Shown: positions 33,875 to 42,919 of the stretch, piece after piece
How the letters are laid out: each line of letters begins with the position of its first letter
Position numbering within the stretch: the first letter of the stretch is position 1
Assembly: GCA_964536805.1 (NCBI GenBank)
Contig: CAZHYQ010000006.1
Location: 62,001 to 126,000 of the forward strand
From: Longilinea sp964536805
GTDB lineage: Bacteria > Chloroflexota > Anaerolineae > Anaerolineales > Anaerolineaceae
Length of the DNA stretch: 64,000 nucleotides
Direction: 5' to 3'
Notes under the pieces: generated by a model
Seen by the model: only the letters and a program-made list of their open reading frames with translations
What the model was told of the DNA's origin: nothing
The model's database searches: none
Program-made: the position numbers and the translations under genes

Positions 33875-35191
33875 ATGAGACTTTATCCAGGTATTGGCGT
33901 TCAGGTCGCCGATATTTTGCTTCCAAAAGCTGGCATAAATTTGACCCGGTGGGCAGCCATTGCCTGCGATCAATTTACTTCCCAGCCGGAATACTGGCAG
34001 AAGGTTGCCGAGACCGTGGGCGATGCGCCGTCTACCTTCAAATTGACATTGCCGGAAGTCTATTTGGGAACGGCGGAAGAAGCTGCACGTATTCAAAGCA
34101 CTCAGCAAGCCATGCGGCAGTATCTTGCAGAAGGACTCCTGGTCAATCATGAGGGCTTGATTCTGGTCGAACGCACCGTGGATGGAAGAACCCGCCGTGG
34201 ATTGATGCTGGCTTTGGATCTGGAACAGTATGATTACAACAAGGGTTCTCAAACCCTGATACGGGCAACGGAGGGCACCATCATCGACCGTTTGCCACCC
34301 CGTATGAAAATTCGCGAAGGCGCCAGCCTGGAATTGCCGCATATCCTGGTGCTGATCGATGATCCTGAATGCACGGTCATTGATCCCATCCTGGAGCAAA
34401 AAGATCGCCTGTCAAAACTATATGACTTTGAATTAATGCTGGGGAGCGGACATTTACGCGGATACGGCGTCAATGACCTCACGCTCGAGCAGCAAGCCAT
34501 GTACGCTCTGGCAAAATTGGCCGATCCAGACACATTCTCTGCCAAATACAACGTGCCTCCCGAGAAAGGCGTGCTGCTCTTTGCCATGGGCGATGGCAAC
34601 CACTCGTTGGCCACAGCTAAGGCTATCTGGGAAAAAATCAAACCGCAGGTGGGCATGAATCACCCGGCCCGCTATGCACTGGTGGAAATTGAAAATGTTC
34701 ACGATAGCGGCCTCGAATTTGAGCCCATTCACCGCGTGTTGTTCAAGGTGAAGCAGAACCTGGCGGAGAGCCTGAGCAATCATTATGGCGGGAAAGCCAA
34801 CTTATTGGCGTGCCATTCCGAAGAAGAAATGGTTGCCATGGTTGAAGGGCAAACCGGCCCGGAACAATTGATCGGTGTCGTTACTCCCGGCGGTTACCAG
34901 GTTCTGTCTGTCAAGGATCCGACCTCCAATTTGCCGGTTGGCACTATTCAGGCTTATATCGACGAGGTTTGTAAAAAGGACGGCGCTGAAAAGATAGATT
35001 ACGTTCATGGCCGCCAGGTGGTTTGCCAGTTAGGTTCGCAACCGGGCAATCTGGGCTTTTATCTGCCAGGCATGTCAAAGAGCGATTTGTTCAAGACTGT
35101 CATCCTGGATGGCGCGCTGCCGCGCAAGACCTTCTCGATGGGAGAAGCCAAGGAAAAGCGCTTCTATATGGAAGCGCGCAAGATCGTGTAA
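33875..35191 (+). CDS. DUF1015 family protein
   Basis: A 438-residue soluble protein of the DUF1015 family. Family features seen are an N-terminal acidic/aromatic segment with WAAIACDQFTSQPEYW, the central VLLFAMGDGNHSLATAKAIW near 228-247 with a conserved DGNHR/S-type motif, and LIGVVTPGGYQVL. The motif resembles a nucleotide- or phosphate-handling site, but no reaction is established for the family. AGAGG lies about eight bases before the ATG. It is probably transcribed alone; TACAAT at 33832-33837 is a possible -10 box. Confidence 0.82.
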   Translation: MRLYPGIGVQVADILLPKAGINLTRWAAIACDQFTSQPEYWQKVAETVGDAPSTFKLTLPEVYLGTAEEAARIQSTQQAMRQYLAEGLLVNHEGLILVERTVDGRTRRGLMLALDLEQYDYNKGSQTLIRATEGTIIDRLPPRMKIREGASLELPHILVLIDDPECTVIDPILEQKDRLSKLYDFELMLGSGHLRGYGVNDLTLEQQAMYALAKLADPDTFSAKYNVPPEKGVLLFAMGDGNHSLATAKAIWEKIKPQVGMNHPARYALVEIENVHDSGLEFEPIHRVLFKVKQNLAESLSNHYGGKANLLACHSEEEMVAMVEGQTGPEQLIGVVTPGGYQVLSVKDPTSNLPVGTIQAYIDEVCKKDGAEKIDYVHGRQVVCQLGSQPGNLGFYLPGMSKSDLFKTVILDGALPRKTFSMGEAKEKRFYMEARKIV

Positions 35192-35261
35192 CAAACTTCT
35201 TGCATTGGAACGCCAGCCAGTGCCATCAGGCAAATTTCTGCACGGCACTTGTTGTTTTTGT

Positions 35262-35290
35262 TTGTCCGTCATTTCCGGCCTGGGTATAAT
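35262..35290 (+). promoter_or_regulatory. Sigma-70-type promoter of the 35311 gene
   Basis: TTGTCC (35262-35267) and a consensus TATAAT (35285-35290) are 17 bases apart. The predicted leader is only about 14 bases and just holds a GAGGA ribosome binding site. Confidence 0.6.
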
Positions 35291-35310
35291 GGATCAACGA
35301 GGAACCCGAT

Positions 35311-35676
35311 ATGGCCCGCTTTAATCCCTTCCAACAAGACGAAAATGCGCTCTCCCCTGAAAATGTCCGGATTCTAGATCTGCACGTCGAACCCTGGCTG
35401 GATGGTAAACGGGTGCGCGTGCATATAACGCTTACGCCGTTTCAGCAGCCGCCTGACCTGGAATTATCGATCCTCAATGATCAAGAACAGGAAGTCAGCC
35501 ATGTCACGGTGGTTGAGAATATCGACGATAAATTGGTCCTGACCATGCACCTGCGGGTTCCCGAACCGCAAGGTGATTATGTTCTCAAGGCAATCGTCAG
35601 CTATAAAGAAATTGGAACTGTCACACAGGGCAATTGCGTTTTTGTTACCCCTGGTAAAACGGAACCGGAAATATAA
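35311..35676 (+). CDS. Small beta-rich protein of unknown function
   Basis: A 121-residue protein I do not recognise. It has no signal peptide or membrane segment. The predicted strands (VRVHITLTPFQ, DLELSILNDQ, LVLTMHLRV, DYVLKAIVSY, GNCVFVT) alternate in a way that suggests a single Ig-like or C2-like beta-sandwich. The ATG has GAGGA upstream. It has its own consensus promoter and a strong hairpin just after the stop, so it is transcribed by itself, and the promoter suggests good expression. Confidence 0.75.
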   Translation: MARFNPFQQDENALSPENVRILDLHVEPWLDGKRVRVHITLTPFQQPPDLELSILNDQEQEVSHVTVVENIDDKLVLTMHLRVPEPQGDYVLKAIVSYKEIGTVTQGNCVFVTPGKTEPEI

Positions 35677-35705
35677 AACACCAGCCCGGGTTTCCCGGGC
35701 TGGTG
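35670..35705 (-). terminator. Terminator of the double 5'-nucleotidase gene (shared with 35311 gene)
   Basis: A 12-bp perfect GC-rich stem (CACCAGCCCGGG) with a 3-base loop. On the minus strand it is followed by TTTTATATTT, fitting termination of the 35743-39261 gene. On the plus strand no U-tract follows, though the hairpin may still help end the 35311 gene. Confidence 0.8.
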
Positions 35706-35742
35706 AGGTATTCAATCAGCAACGAGTTGCTGATGGTGAAAT

Positions 35743-38700
35743 TTACTTGAACAACGAGGGCAGGAAGCTGTAGTTATTCATCAGCAGGAATACCAGGCGC
35801 CCTTCAACCTGAGGATTGATCGGGTCGGGCGTATCCGAGCTCTGAATGTATTCAGCCACCGCATCGCGGACATAGTACTGGGTGTCGGCGATGATCTGAT
35901 TCAACGGCCACAAGGTCACTCCGCCGTCGTTATTGTTGCAGGAACCAGCGGCGAGGTAGTTGACCGTGGATACATTGTAGAATTTGGCCGCATCGGTGAA
36001 GTCGATGGCATCCCCATTGACGACCAGACTCTTGACATTGTTGCCGTTTGGCAGCTTCGGATAAGTATCCTTGTAAGTGATCACGCCCGCCGAATCGGTA
36101 TCGATCATGCAGGTGGTGTAATGCGAGTAACCGCCGTAGGAAGGAACATACTTGTAGTAGTAGTAGTTCCGGTAGGCGCGTTCAAGCAGCGTCTTGATTT
36201 GCGGCCCATTCAGGCTGAAGACTACCAGCGAGTTCTCGTAAGGCATGGCTGAGAACATATCCGAAATCTTCAGTTGGTACGGAGTGGAAGGCGTCGCAGT
36301 ACCGGCAATGTTCTTATTGGTCATCGCGCCGGACAGGTGGAAGTCCACGGTAATGTTCTGTGGTGCCAAAGCTTTGTTCAGTTTCCAGACCGCGGCATCC
36401 GCCTGCAAGTTGGCGCCGTTCGTTTCTGCGATGAAAGCATCCGGATCGGTAACGATCGGGGCAATCGTGTTGCCAATCACCGTGTTGTTGTAAGCAGCCA
36501 GTAAATCCACATAGGGCTGCAGCAGCGTCTTGGTGGCGGCATCTTCTGGATAACCTGTGGTCGTGATGGCGATGGAGCGGCCGGTTGAAGAGACGACGTC
36601 ATAGGCATTGACGCTGTCGGTTGCTTTCAAGCGTAAACCAAGGATCACCTCACCCAGGTAGGTGTTGTAGCGGTTTGCCTGGGTGACCATTACGGCATCG
36701 CCATCCGGCGCGACCAGGGTGGTCGGCAGGAATACGTACGGTTTATCCAGGAAGGATCCCTCTGGGGCTGTGTGGCTGTGCCCGCCAACGATGACATCGA
36801 TATCGTTAACCGTATTCGCCAGCACCGTATCGACGTTATTATCCACTTCGATATTGGCAGGGTTCGAGGTGAAACCGATGTGAGTCAGCGCGATCAATAC
36901 TTCGCTGGTGCTGGCCAGTCCAGGCGCCAGTTCGGCCGCCTTTTCGATGGGGTTGGAGAAAGTCAATCCAGGGATATTGCTGGGCAGCTCATAATTGGGG
37001 ATGCGGTGGTTGCCTATACCCAAAATGGCGACCTGGATGGCTTTGGGACCCAATGCGACGCGCGTAAACGGGCGAATCGGGACAAGGTCGAGGCCATAAG
37101 CACCCGTATCGCTGACATTGGCTTGCAGCAGCGGGAAGTTGGCCTGGCTCAATGTGCTGAAGATTTGGGTGCCAAAATTGAACTCATGGTTGCCCAAAGT
37201 AAACGCATCATAGCCCATCGTATTAAAGGCTTTGATGAGCGGGTTGATTTGCAGTTCAGGCGCAAGCGGTGTCCCGTCAGCTGAGTATCCAAGCCCGGCG
37301 CTCTTGAAGAAGTACATCATCGAGTCGCCTTGAATGGCATCGCCAGCGTTCAGCAGCAGGGTGTAGTCGGGGTTATGCGCGCGTTCCTGCTTGATGGCCG
37401 TCACCAGGTTGGTGTAACCGACGGTCGAGCCTGCTTGCAGCAAGCGGCCGTGCGAGTCATTATGGTGCAGGATGCTGATCGGTACGATCGGTCCGCCTGC
37501 ATCATTTCCATCCCGGATTAAGCGGTCGTCCAGGGTGCCGTCACCATTTGGACCCATGTAGGGTGCTGTTACGGGATAATGAGCTGACACGAAACGATTA
37601 ACGTTATCCAGCATATCTCCCCAGTACGTGATGTTCTTCATGTACTTGAAGGGGAGGTAGCCGTCCTGCCCGGCTGGCGCCAGGAACTCATTGGTCGCTA
37701 CCTTGTAGGTCTTGTTGAGGTCCAAAGGCAACCAGGTATCCGTTGCCTTGTCAAGCACCTCAATATCGTAAGCGCCCCAGGCCCAGGGCTGCGGGCCGGG
37801 GAGGGCATCCGAATAGCGGTAGAATTTGAACTTTATGCCTGAAGCCGAGAGCGCGCCTTTGAACAAGGTGGCACTCTGGTTGAGGAGTTCGCGGATATAG
37901 GCGCCCTTCATTTCACCGACCGCAGTGGCGTTGCCAAAGGGCAGGATGTTGAACATGGCGCCATAGGTCAACTTGAAGGGGGCGGCCAACAATCCGCTCA
38001 CGCAAGGCGAAGCCGCGCAGATATCGGTACGAATACCGCCGGCGTTGTTGAAGACCATATCCACGTCATTTGCAGTTTCGGTATCGCCATTCAGGTCGCC
38101 ATAGACAGCATCCTGTATAAAGGCATCCATCATATCGTTGCCGTTATAATCGCGCAGTAAATCCACCTGGGTCCAACCGATTTCCTGGCTGATCAACGCA
38201 ACATAATCTGGATCAGTCGCATAGCTGGCGACCAAAGCGGCAACAGGCGCATATTCCGGCTGCGCATTTGTAACCGAATTCTTAATCCAGGAAATTGTTG
38301 ATACATGGGAGGTTGGATTATAAATAACATCAAATTGCCCAACCTGGCGCCCATTATAGTAGGCTTGCGCAATATAGGTGGAACCCACCACTGCAACAGC
38401 AGGAATGTTCGTATGGGAATGTCCGCCGATGATGATATTAACCGGAGTGCCTGCGGTATTCAATCTCGCAGCCAGGGTTTGATCACCATAGACAGGGAAC
38501 CCATAGCCATAACCGCCGTCTGTCCATCCGTTGTGGCTCAACACAACGATGAAATCTGCCCCGTCCGCGATCATGGCGGGATAGTAATGGCTGATCGATT
38601 CGGCTGGATCCTTGAAGCACAGTCCTTCCGTGGCAGAGGCAATAGTGATGTACGGAGTCTCAACCGAACTGACGCCAATCACGCCGACCTGGATCTGGTT

Positions 38701-39261
38701 ATCGACCGGACCGACATTAAAGATGGTGTAGGGTTGGACGTCATAATTATCAGTGCCATTAGTTAATGTGGCCGGAGTCCATCCATCGCAAGAACCGGCG
38801 ACTTTCTGGGTTAGGTTGGCGGCTACATAGGGATAGTCCGCCTGAACAACGCGGTCAGTCAGGGTAGCTTGTCCCCAATCGAACTCATGGTTTCCAAAGG
38901 TAGCCGCGTCGTAACCGATCAGGTTGTAATAGTCGATGACCGGCGTACCATGGTTGATGTTGGAAAGCAGGCTGCCTTGCATTTCATCGCCGGCATCAAA
39001 AAGCAGTACATCCTGACCCAGTCCTTCTTTTGCAGTGCGGATGTTGTTGATTACATTCGCGACGCGGGCGGCATCCGGATTGGAGGTGGAAATGGCCGGG
39101 TTGTACTCCAACTGCCCGTGAAAGTCGTTGGTATGCAGGATTGTGAAGGATACAGGATCGCCTGGCGCCAGTTGAGCGGCTGCCTGAACGGAGACGCCCA
39201 GTGGAAGCGCTAATGCAAGTACCATCACAATTGCGATCGTTTTATACAAATTGCGTTTCAT
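35743..39261 (-). CDS. Exported protein with two tandem 5'-nucleotidase (UshA-like) units
   Basis: A 1172-residue protein with a signal peptide (about 1-28, ending VQAAA). Two complete copies of the UshA-type unit follow. In copy 1 the metallophosphatase motifs are ILHTNDFHG at 41-49, DAGDEMQGS, GNHEFDWG and GGHSHT, followed by a 5_nucleotid_C domain. Copy 2 starts at about residue 597 with ILHHNDSHGR, then NAGDAIQGD, GNHEFNFG and GGHSHT, with its own C domain (PYENSLVVFSLNG). The enzymes hydrolyse extracellular nucleotides or UDP-sugars and recover phosphate and nucleosides. Most relatives have one unit. It ends in FLPSLFK, a short tail that may help surface retention. GGAGG seven bases before the ATG supports the start. 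Confidence 0.88.
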   Translation of the reverse strand: MKRNLYKTIAIVMVLALALPLGVSVQAAAQLAPGDPVSFTILHTNDFHGQLEYNPAISTSNPDAARVANVINNIRTAKEGLGQDVLLFDAGDEMQGSLLSNINHGTPVIDYYNLIGYDAATFGNHEFDWGQATLTDRVVQADYPYVAANLTQKVAGSCDGWTPATLTNGTDNYDVQPYTIFNVGPVDNQIQVGVIGVSSVETPYITIASATEGLCFKDPAESISHYYPAMIADGADFIVVLSHNGWTDGGYGYGFPVYGDQTLAARLNTAGTPVNIIIGGHSHTNIPAVAVVGSTYIAQAYYNGRQVGQFDVIYNPTSHVSTISWIKNSVTNAQPEYAPVAALVASYATDPDYVALISQEIGWTQVDLLRDYNGNDMMDAFIQDAVYGDLNGDTETANDVDMVFNNAGGIRTDICAASPCVSGLLAAPFKLTYGAMFNILPFGNATAVGEMKGAYIRELLNQSATLFKGALSASGIKFKFYRYSDALPGPQPWAWGAYDIEVLDKATDTWLPLDLNKTYKVATNEFLAPAGQDGYLPFKYMKNITYWGDMLDNVNRFVSAHYPVTAPYMGPNGDGTLDDRLIRDGNDAGGPIVPISILHHNDSHGRLLQAGSTVGYTNLVTAIKQERAHNPDYTLLLNAGDAIQGDSMMYFFKSAGLGYSADGTPLAPELQINPLIKAFNTMGYDAFTLGNHEFNFGTQIFSTLSQANFPLLQANVSDTGAYGLDLVPIRPFTRVALGPKAIQVAILGIGNHRIPNYELPSNIPGLTFSNPIEKAAELAPGLASTSEVLIALTHIGFTSNPANIEVDNNVDTVLANTVNDIDVIVGGHSHTAPEGSFLDKPYVFLPTTLVAPDGDAVMVTQANRYNTYLGEVILGLRLKATDSVNAYDVVSSTGRSIAITTTGYPEDAATKTLLQPYVDLLAAYNNTVIGNTIAPIVTDPDAFIAETNGANLQADAAVWKLNKALAPQNITVDFHLSGAMTNKNIAGTATPSTPYQLKISDMFSAMPYENSLVVFSLNGPQIKTLLERAYRNYYYYKYVPSYGGYSHYTTCMIDTDSAGVITYKDTYPKLPNGNNVKSLVVNGDAIDFTDAAKFYNVSTVNYLAAGSCNNNDGGVTLWPLNQIIADTQYYVRDAVAEYIQSSDTPDPINPQVEGRLVFLLMNNYSFLPSLFK

Positions 39262-39837
39262 TCTTAATCCTCCGATTATTGATCAAGTGGGTTTCAAAAC
39301 GGTCCAACTTGGTTCGGGAGCAAATGGGTGTATGCACCTCCTTTGAATACAGCCATGGGATAGAATAATTCATGCCAGGGTCACCGAAAAAGACACTTGG
39401 CGGCAAGGACATCAAACTCGACAGTAACGGATTGAAGGTACATGTCGGAATGTCAACAATAGAAACAAACAAACCTCGGCCAAGCAGTGAATGGACGGTA
39501 TTGGCAAAACTATGGATATGGCACACTTCGTGAAACAATAAAACTACCAATAAAGTCCCGGCGGTGGCTGTGGGATTTCCCCCTGTGAAGAACCGGTATC
39601 TTAATTATATGGAGGTTTTTGAAAAAAGCACCTTAGATTCATCATTATTTTTTATTAATATATTCGCCCAAAATGGAATTCGGAAACATCCGCCTGCAAA
39701 TGAAGCCAAACAAAACTGTAAAGCAAGAGAAAGCTGGCCGCATGGCCGATCCAGATTCAAGGATGCTACAATCATCCTGTGAAAATCTTGCTATTCCGTT
39801 TTCATATCTCACAAATAGCGCCCGGGGAGCATAAAGG
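39262..39837 (+). other. Long intergenic region between divergent genes
   Basis: This 576-base stretch separates the 5'-nucleotidase gene from the TolB-like gene. I find no supportable coding sequence: the longest plus-strand frame (72 codons from 39564) lacks a ribosome binding site and family similarity. The core at about 39598-39664 is strongly AT-rich. AAAGGAGGTG on the minus strand near 39344-39335 resembles a perfect ribosome binding site but has no start codon after it. The region probably carries the divergent promoters. Confidence 0.5.
39764..39772 (+). promoter_or_regulatory. Extended -10 promoter of the 39838 gene
   Basis: TGCTACAAT fits the extended -10 pattern and lies 65 bases before the ATG. 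No clear -35 box is seen. Confidence 0.4.
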
Positions 39838-41742
39838 ATGAATCAACGCGCCCCGGCAACCTCGCGCATTTTGCTTCTATTATTGACCGCCTTAATCATG
39901 GCAAACGTGGTCTATTTATTGTTCGTGGGGTGGCCGCAGATGCGGGCGGAAGGCCCTAAAGCCGAAGCTCAGGCAGCCACCGGACAACCCCTGCCGTTGG
40001 CAACAATTTCTCCCACACAATCGCCAACGTCAATTGATAAGCCGGCAAAAAGTAATCAAACATCAACAGGCGGCGCTTTTTTCCTCTCGCTGAGCGACGG
40101 CCTGAACGAGCATTTTTTTGTCTTTCATCCGGCAACCCAAACCCTGCAACGCATTTCTTCGCAACCCGGCGAAGATCGCGATCCTGCGCTTAGCCCGGAC
40201 GGCAAACAAATCGCATTTTCCTCCCGCCGCAATGGCTATTGGGATCTCTACATTCTTGACCTGACCAACGGTAAAACCCGCCGAATTACTGATACGCCGG
40301 AATTTGATGGTTCGCCTGCCTGGTCGCCAGACGGCCAATGGCTGGCCTATGAAGTTTATAACGGCCACAATCTCGATATTTTCCTGCGGTCGCTTGCCAA
40401 TCCAGCGGATGCTCCGGTACAACTCACCGAGGATCCCGCCCCGGATTTCGCCCCCAGCTGGTCGCCTGAAGGGCGCACCATCGCTTTTGTCTCAGCCCGT
40501 TCCGGCGAAGACGAGATCTGGCTGGCAGCCCTGGACCGGATTGAAGACCGGTTTCAGAATATCAGTCTTTCGGCCGATACTGCCGAAAGTCAGCCGGCCT
40601 GGTCGCCAGACGGCCGCTACCTCGCCTGGGCAGTCGAGGCATCCGGCAGCCGTTCCATTGCCATTTGGGATAGCCGCGACACAAAGGGCTCGGTCACGCC
40701 ATTAGGTGTGGGCGATCATCCCGCCTGGAAGCCGGATGGCAGTGCCATTCTGGCACGCATATCTGGACCAAACCAGGAAGCCATTACCACTTATCAATTC
40801 CCCGGCGGCGCACAGGAACTGTCCTTTACCCCTTTGCCGGGAAGTTTGCACGGTTTCCTCTGGCTGCCAGACTCGACAACGGAATTATTTGAAACATCCG
40901 CTGTGCCAGGCCAATTCACCATTGCTTTGCCCACGCTTTGGTCGCCGGTCCTTACCATTTCACCGGTGGTCCCCGCTGGAAGAGTGGCGCTGGCTCCATT
41001 ACCGGATGTTATTGCACCGTATTCTTTTTTGCTTGATTCTTTGGATGAATCCTTTAATGCCCTGCGCAGCGATCTTTCCAATCAGGCCGGTTGGGATGTT
41101 CTTCTGAACCTGGAAAACGCTTATTATCCATTAACCGAACCCGCGTCGCCCGGAGTGATTGAGGATTGGTTGTATACTGGGCGAGCATTCGCTCTTAACC
41201 CGTTGCCATTTTCCGCCGGGTGGCTGCTGTCGGTCCGCGAGGATTACAATGGCCAAACCTATTGGCGTCTCTACGCCCGCACGCGCTATCAGGATGGTTC
41301 GCAGGGCAGCCCGTTGACGGTGCATCCCTGGAATCTGGATGCCCGCCACAGCGGCGATACCCAGGCCTACGAGCATGGCGGCGCACTGGCACCCATTCCA
41401 GCAGGCTATTGGCTGGATTTGACCGATCTGGCCGCACGGTATGGCTGGCAGCGTCTGCCGGCTCTGACAAATTGGCGTTCCTATTATGCTGCTTCCCGCT
41501 TCAATCAGTTCGTGATGCGGGATGGCCTGAGCTGGAAAGAAGCCATGGCGCAGTTGTATCCCGAGGAAGCCATCGTCACGCCCACTTTTGTCCCGACGCC
41601 TACCATCACAATGACGCCCACCCGCACGCTAAATCCCGCCCGGCGCTATTATCAAACCAATACTCCAACCATTACGCCGGTGACGCCGACTGCGACTAAT
41701 CGGCCCACCTGGACTCCTGCAGCCACCACGCCAACGCCATGA
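39838..41742 (+). CDS. Membrane-anchored TolB-like beta-propeller protein with Thr/Pro tail
   Basis: A 634-residue protein. One N-terminal membrane helix (about 10-31) is followed by a Pro/Thr/Ser linker, then at least four PD40/WD40-like propeller blades marked by SPDGKQIAF, SPDGQWLAYE, SPEGRTIAFVS and SPDGRYLAWA. A separate domain near 400-575 (DWLYTGRAFALN, WRLYARTRYQDG) precedes a Thr/Pro-rich tail. The protein should stand outside the membrane; propellers of this type bind proteins or glycans, but no partner is known. GGGGAG eight bases before the ATG supports the start. The stop overlaps the next gene's ATG (ATGA), so it is co-expressed with an M23 peptidase. Confidence 0.8.
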   Translation: MNQRAPATSRILLLLLTALIMANVVYLLFVGWPQMRAEGPKAEAQAATGQPLPLATISPTQSPTSIDKPAKSNQTSTGGAFFLSLSDGLNEHFFVFHPATQTLQRISSQPGEDRDPALSPDGKQIAFSSRRNGYWDLYILDLTNGKTRRITDTPEFDGSPAWSPDGQWLAYEVYNGHNLDIFLRSLANPADAPVQLTEDPAPDFAPSWSPEGRTIAFVSARSGEDEIWLAALDRIEDRFQNISLSADTAESQPAWSPDGRYLAWAVEASGSRSIAIWDSRDTKGSVTPLGVGDHPAWKPDGSAILARISGPNQEAITTYQFPGGAQELSFTPLPGSLHGFLWLPDSTTELFETSAVPGQFTIALPTLWSPVLTISPVVPAGRVALAPLPDVIAPYSFLLDSLDESFNALRSDLSNQAGWDVLLNLENAYYPLTEPASPGVIEDWLYTGRAFALNPLPFSAGWLLSVREDYNGQTYWRLYARTRYQDGSQGSPLTVHPWNLDARHSGDTQAYEHGGALAPIPAGYWLDLTDLAARYGWQRLPALTNWRSYYAASRFNQFVMRDGLSWKEAMAQLYPEEAIVTPTFVPTPTITMTPTRTLNPARRYYQTNTPTITPVTPTATNRPTWTPAATTPTP

Positions 41743-42836
41743 ATCTCCGCGTGGGGTTTTTCATTTGGACAGCCGCAGTACTGATGATTAGTGGCTGCAG
41801 CCCAGCGGCCGTATCCGTAGAATCGACATCCACCCCTGAGGCCACCCTTACGCCTACCCCTGCGATTCTGGATTTGATTGCACCCACCGAAACGCCCGGA
41901 CCACGCCTCCAGGAAACGCCGCTGCGGTTTACATTTCCCACTCCAGGCAACCAGCCGGTATCGCTTTGGCGGCCGCCTTTATACGAGGTCCCCTGGGCAG
42001 TTGATCCACACGATCATTTCTTCTTCAGCCGCCCCATCGCAGCGGATGAGGTAAACTGGCCGCTGGCTGATTACCGCTACGGCGGTATTTTTCCAGATTC
42101 CACCATTGTGCATACCGGGATCGATATCGATGCGCCTACGGGCACCCGCATTCTGGCCGCCGCGCCAGGAAAGGTGGTGTGGACTGGCTATGGCCTTTAC
42201 AGCGGCGCGGGCAATGAAGGGGATCCATATGGACAGGCGGTGGTAATTCATCACAATTTTGGCTTTCAGGGCCGTCAGCTATATACTGTCTATGCGCATA
42301 TGTCTGAGGTCAAAGCGTTTCTTGGCCAGGCAGTTGAAACAGGAACGGTGATTGGCCTGGTCGGAGATACCGGCTTTACAACCGGTCCGCATTTGCACTT
42401 CGAAGTACGCATTGAAACGAATTCCTTTTATGGATCCCGTAATCCGGAATTGTGGTTGGCTCCGCCGCAAGGCTGGGGCGTGCTGACAGGGCGGGTAATG
42501 GACGCCAAGGGCACGCTGATTACAAAACAAGAAGTGGCTGTTTATTCGGTCAAAACAGGGCAAAGCTGGTCAGTATTTACCTACGGTCCGACATCGGTGA
42601 ACCAGGATGATTATTACCGCGAAAACATGGTGCTCAGCGATTTGCCGGCTGGCGATTACAACGTTTATGTTCTGCTTGATGGGAATCGCTACCGTACCCG
42701 CTTGACCATCCAGCCAGGTGCCGTCACCTATTTCACATTCCACACCAAAGCCGGTTTCGACCTGGATTTGCCACCAACCCCCTCGCCTGAGGAGTGGCTG
42801 ATCACCCCGACGCCTGATTCAGGCAAAAACCCTTGA
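41739..42836 (+). CDS. M23 family metallopeptidase lipoprotein
   Basis: A 365-residue lipoprotein: the lipobox LMISGC places the lipidated cysteine at residue 20. A Thr/Pro linker is followed by a LytM/M23 peptidase domain with HTGIDIDAPTG near 126-136 and HLHFEVR near 217-223; together they give the zinc ligands of an active endopeptidase, likely cutting peptidoglycan cross-bridges or a surface protein. The C-terminal 120 residues form a carboxypeptidase-regulatory-like beta domain (GVLTGRVMDAKGTLIT) and a short Thr/Pro tail. It overlaps the upstream propeller gene by four bases. Confidence 0.87.
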   Translation: MNLRVGFFIWTAAVLMISGCSPAAVSVESTSTPEATLTPTPAILDLIAPTETPGPRLQETPLRFTFPTPGNQPVSLWRPPLYEVPWAVDPHDHFFFSRPIAADEVNWPLADYRYGGIFPDSTIVHTGIDIDAPTGTRILAAAPGKVVWTGYGLYSGAGNEGDPYGQAVVIHHNFGFQGRQLYTVYAHMSEVKAFLGQAVETGTVIGLVGDTGFTTGPHLHFEVRIETNSFYGSRNPELWLAPPQGWGVLTGRVMDAKGTLITKQEVAVYSVKTGQSWSVFTYGPTSVNQDDYYRENMVLSDLPAGDYNVYVLLDGNRYRTRLTIQPGAVTYFTFHTKAGFDLDLPPTPSPEEWLITPTPDSGKNP

Positions 42837-42861
42837 CAATTCATCCAAAAAAATAGAAAAT
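42833..42861 (+). promoter_or_regulatory. Candidate promoter of the 42920 lipoprotein gene
   Basis: A consensus TTGACA (42833-42838) overlaps the stop codon of the previous gene, and GAAAAT lies 17 bases downstream (42856-42861). The predicted start of transcription falls at the edge of a perfect palindrome. Confidence 0.45.
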
Positions 42862-42864
42862 AAC

Positions 42865-42888
42865 CATTCGGCCAAATTTGGCCGAATG
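42865..42888 (+). terminator. Perfect 24-bp palindrome, terminator or operator
   Basis: CATTCGGCCAAA and its exact complement form a 24-bp inverted repeat without a spacer, followed by GTATTTTTG. It may terminate the 39838-42836 operon. It also lies where the downstream promoter would start transcription, so an operator role is possible. Confidence 0.5.
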
Positions 42889-42919
42889 TATTTTTGTTAT
42901 GCAATTGGAGGATTCTAGC

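Noticed and set aside
33788..34399. 203-codon minus-strand frame
   Set aside because: It is antisense to the DUF1015 gene, which has intact family motifs and a ribosome binding site.
39335..39344. Perfect Shine-Dalgarno-like AAAGGAGGTG on the minus strand
   Set aside because: No ATG, GTG or TTG start lies at a usable distance downstream, so it does not define a gene.
39564..39782. 72-codon plus-strand frame in the long intergenic gap
   Set aside because: It begins at a GTG without ribosome binding site, covers the AT-rich core, and contains the promoter of the next gene.
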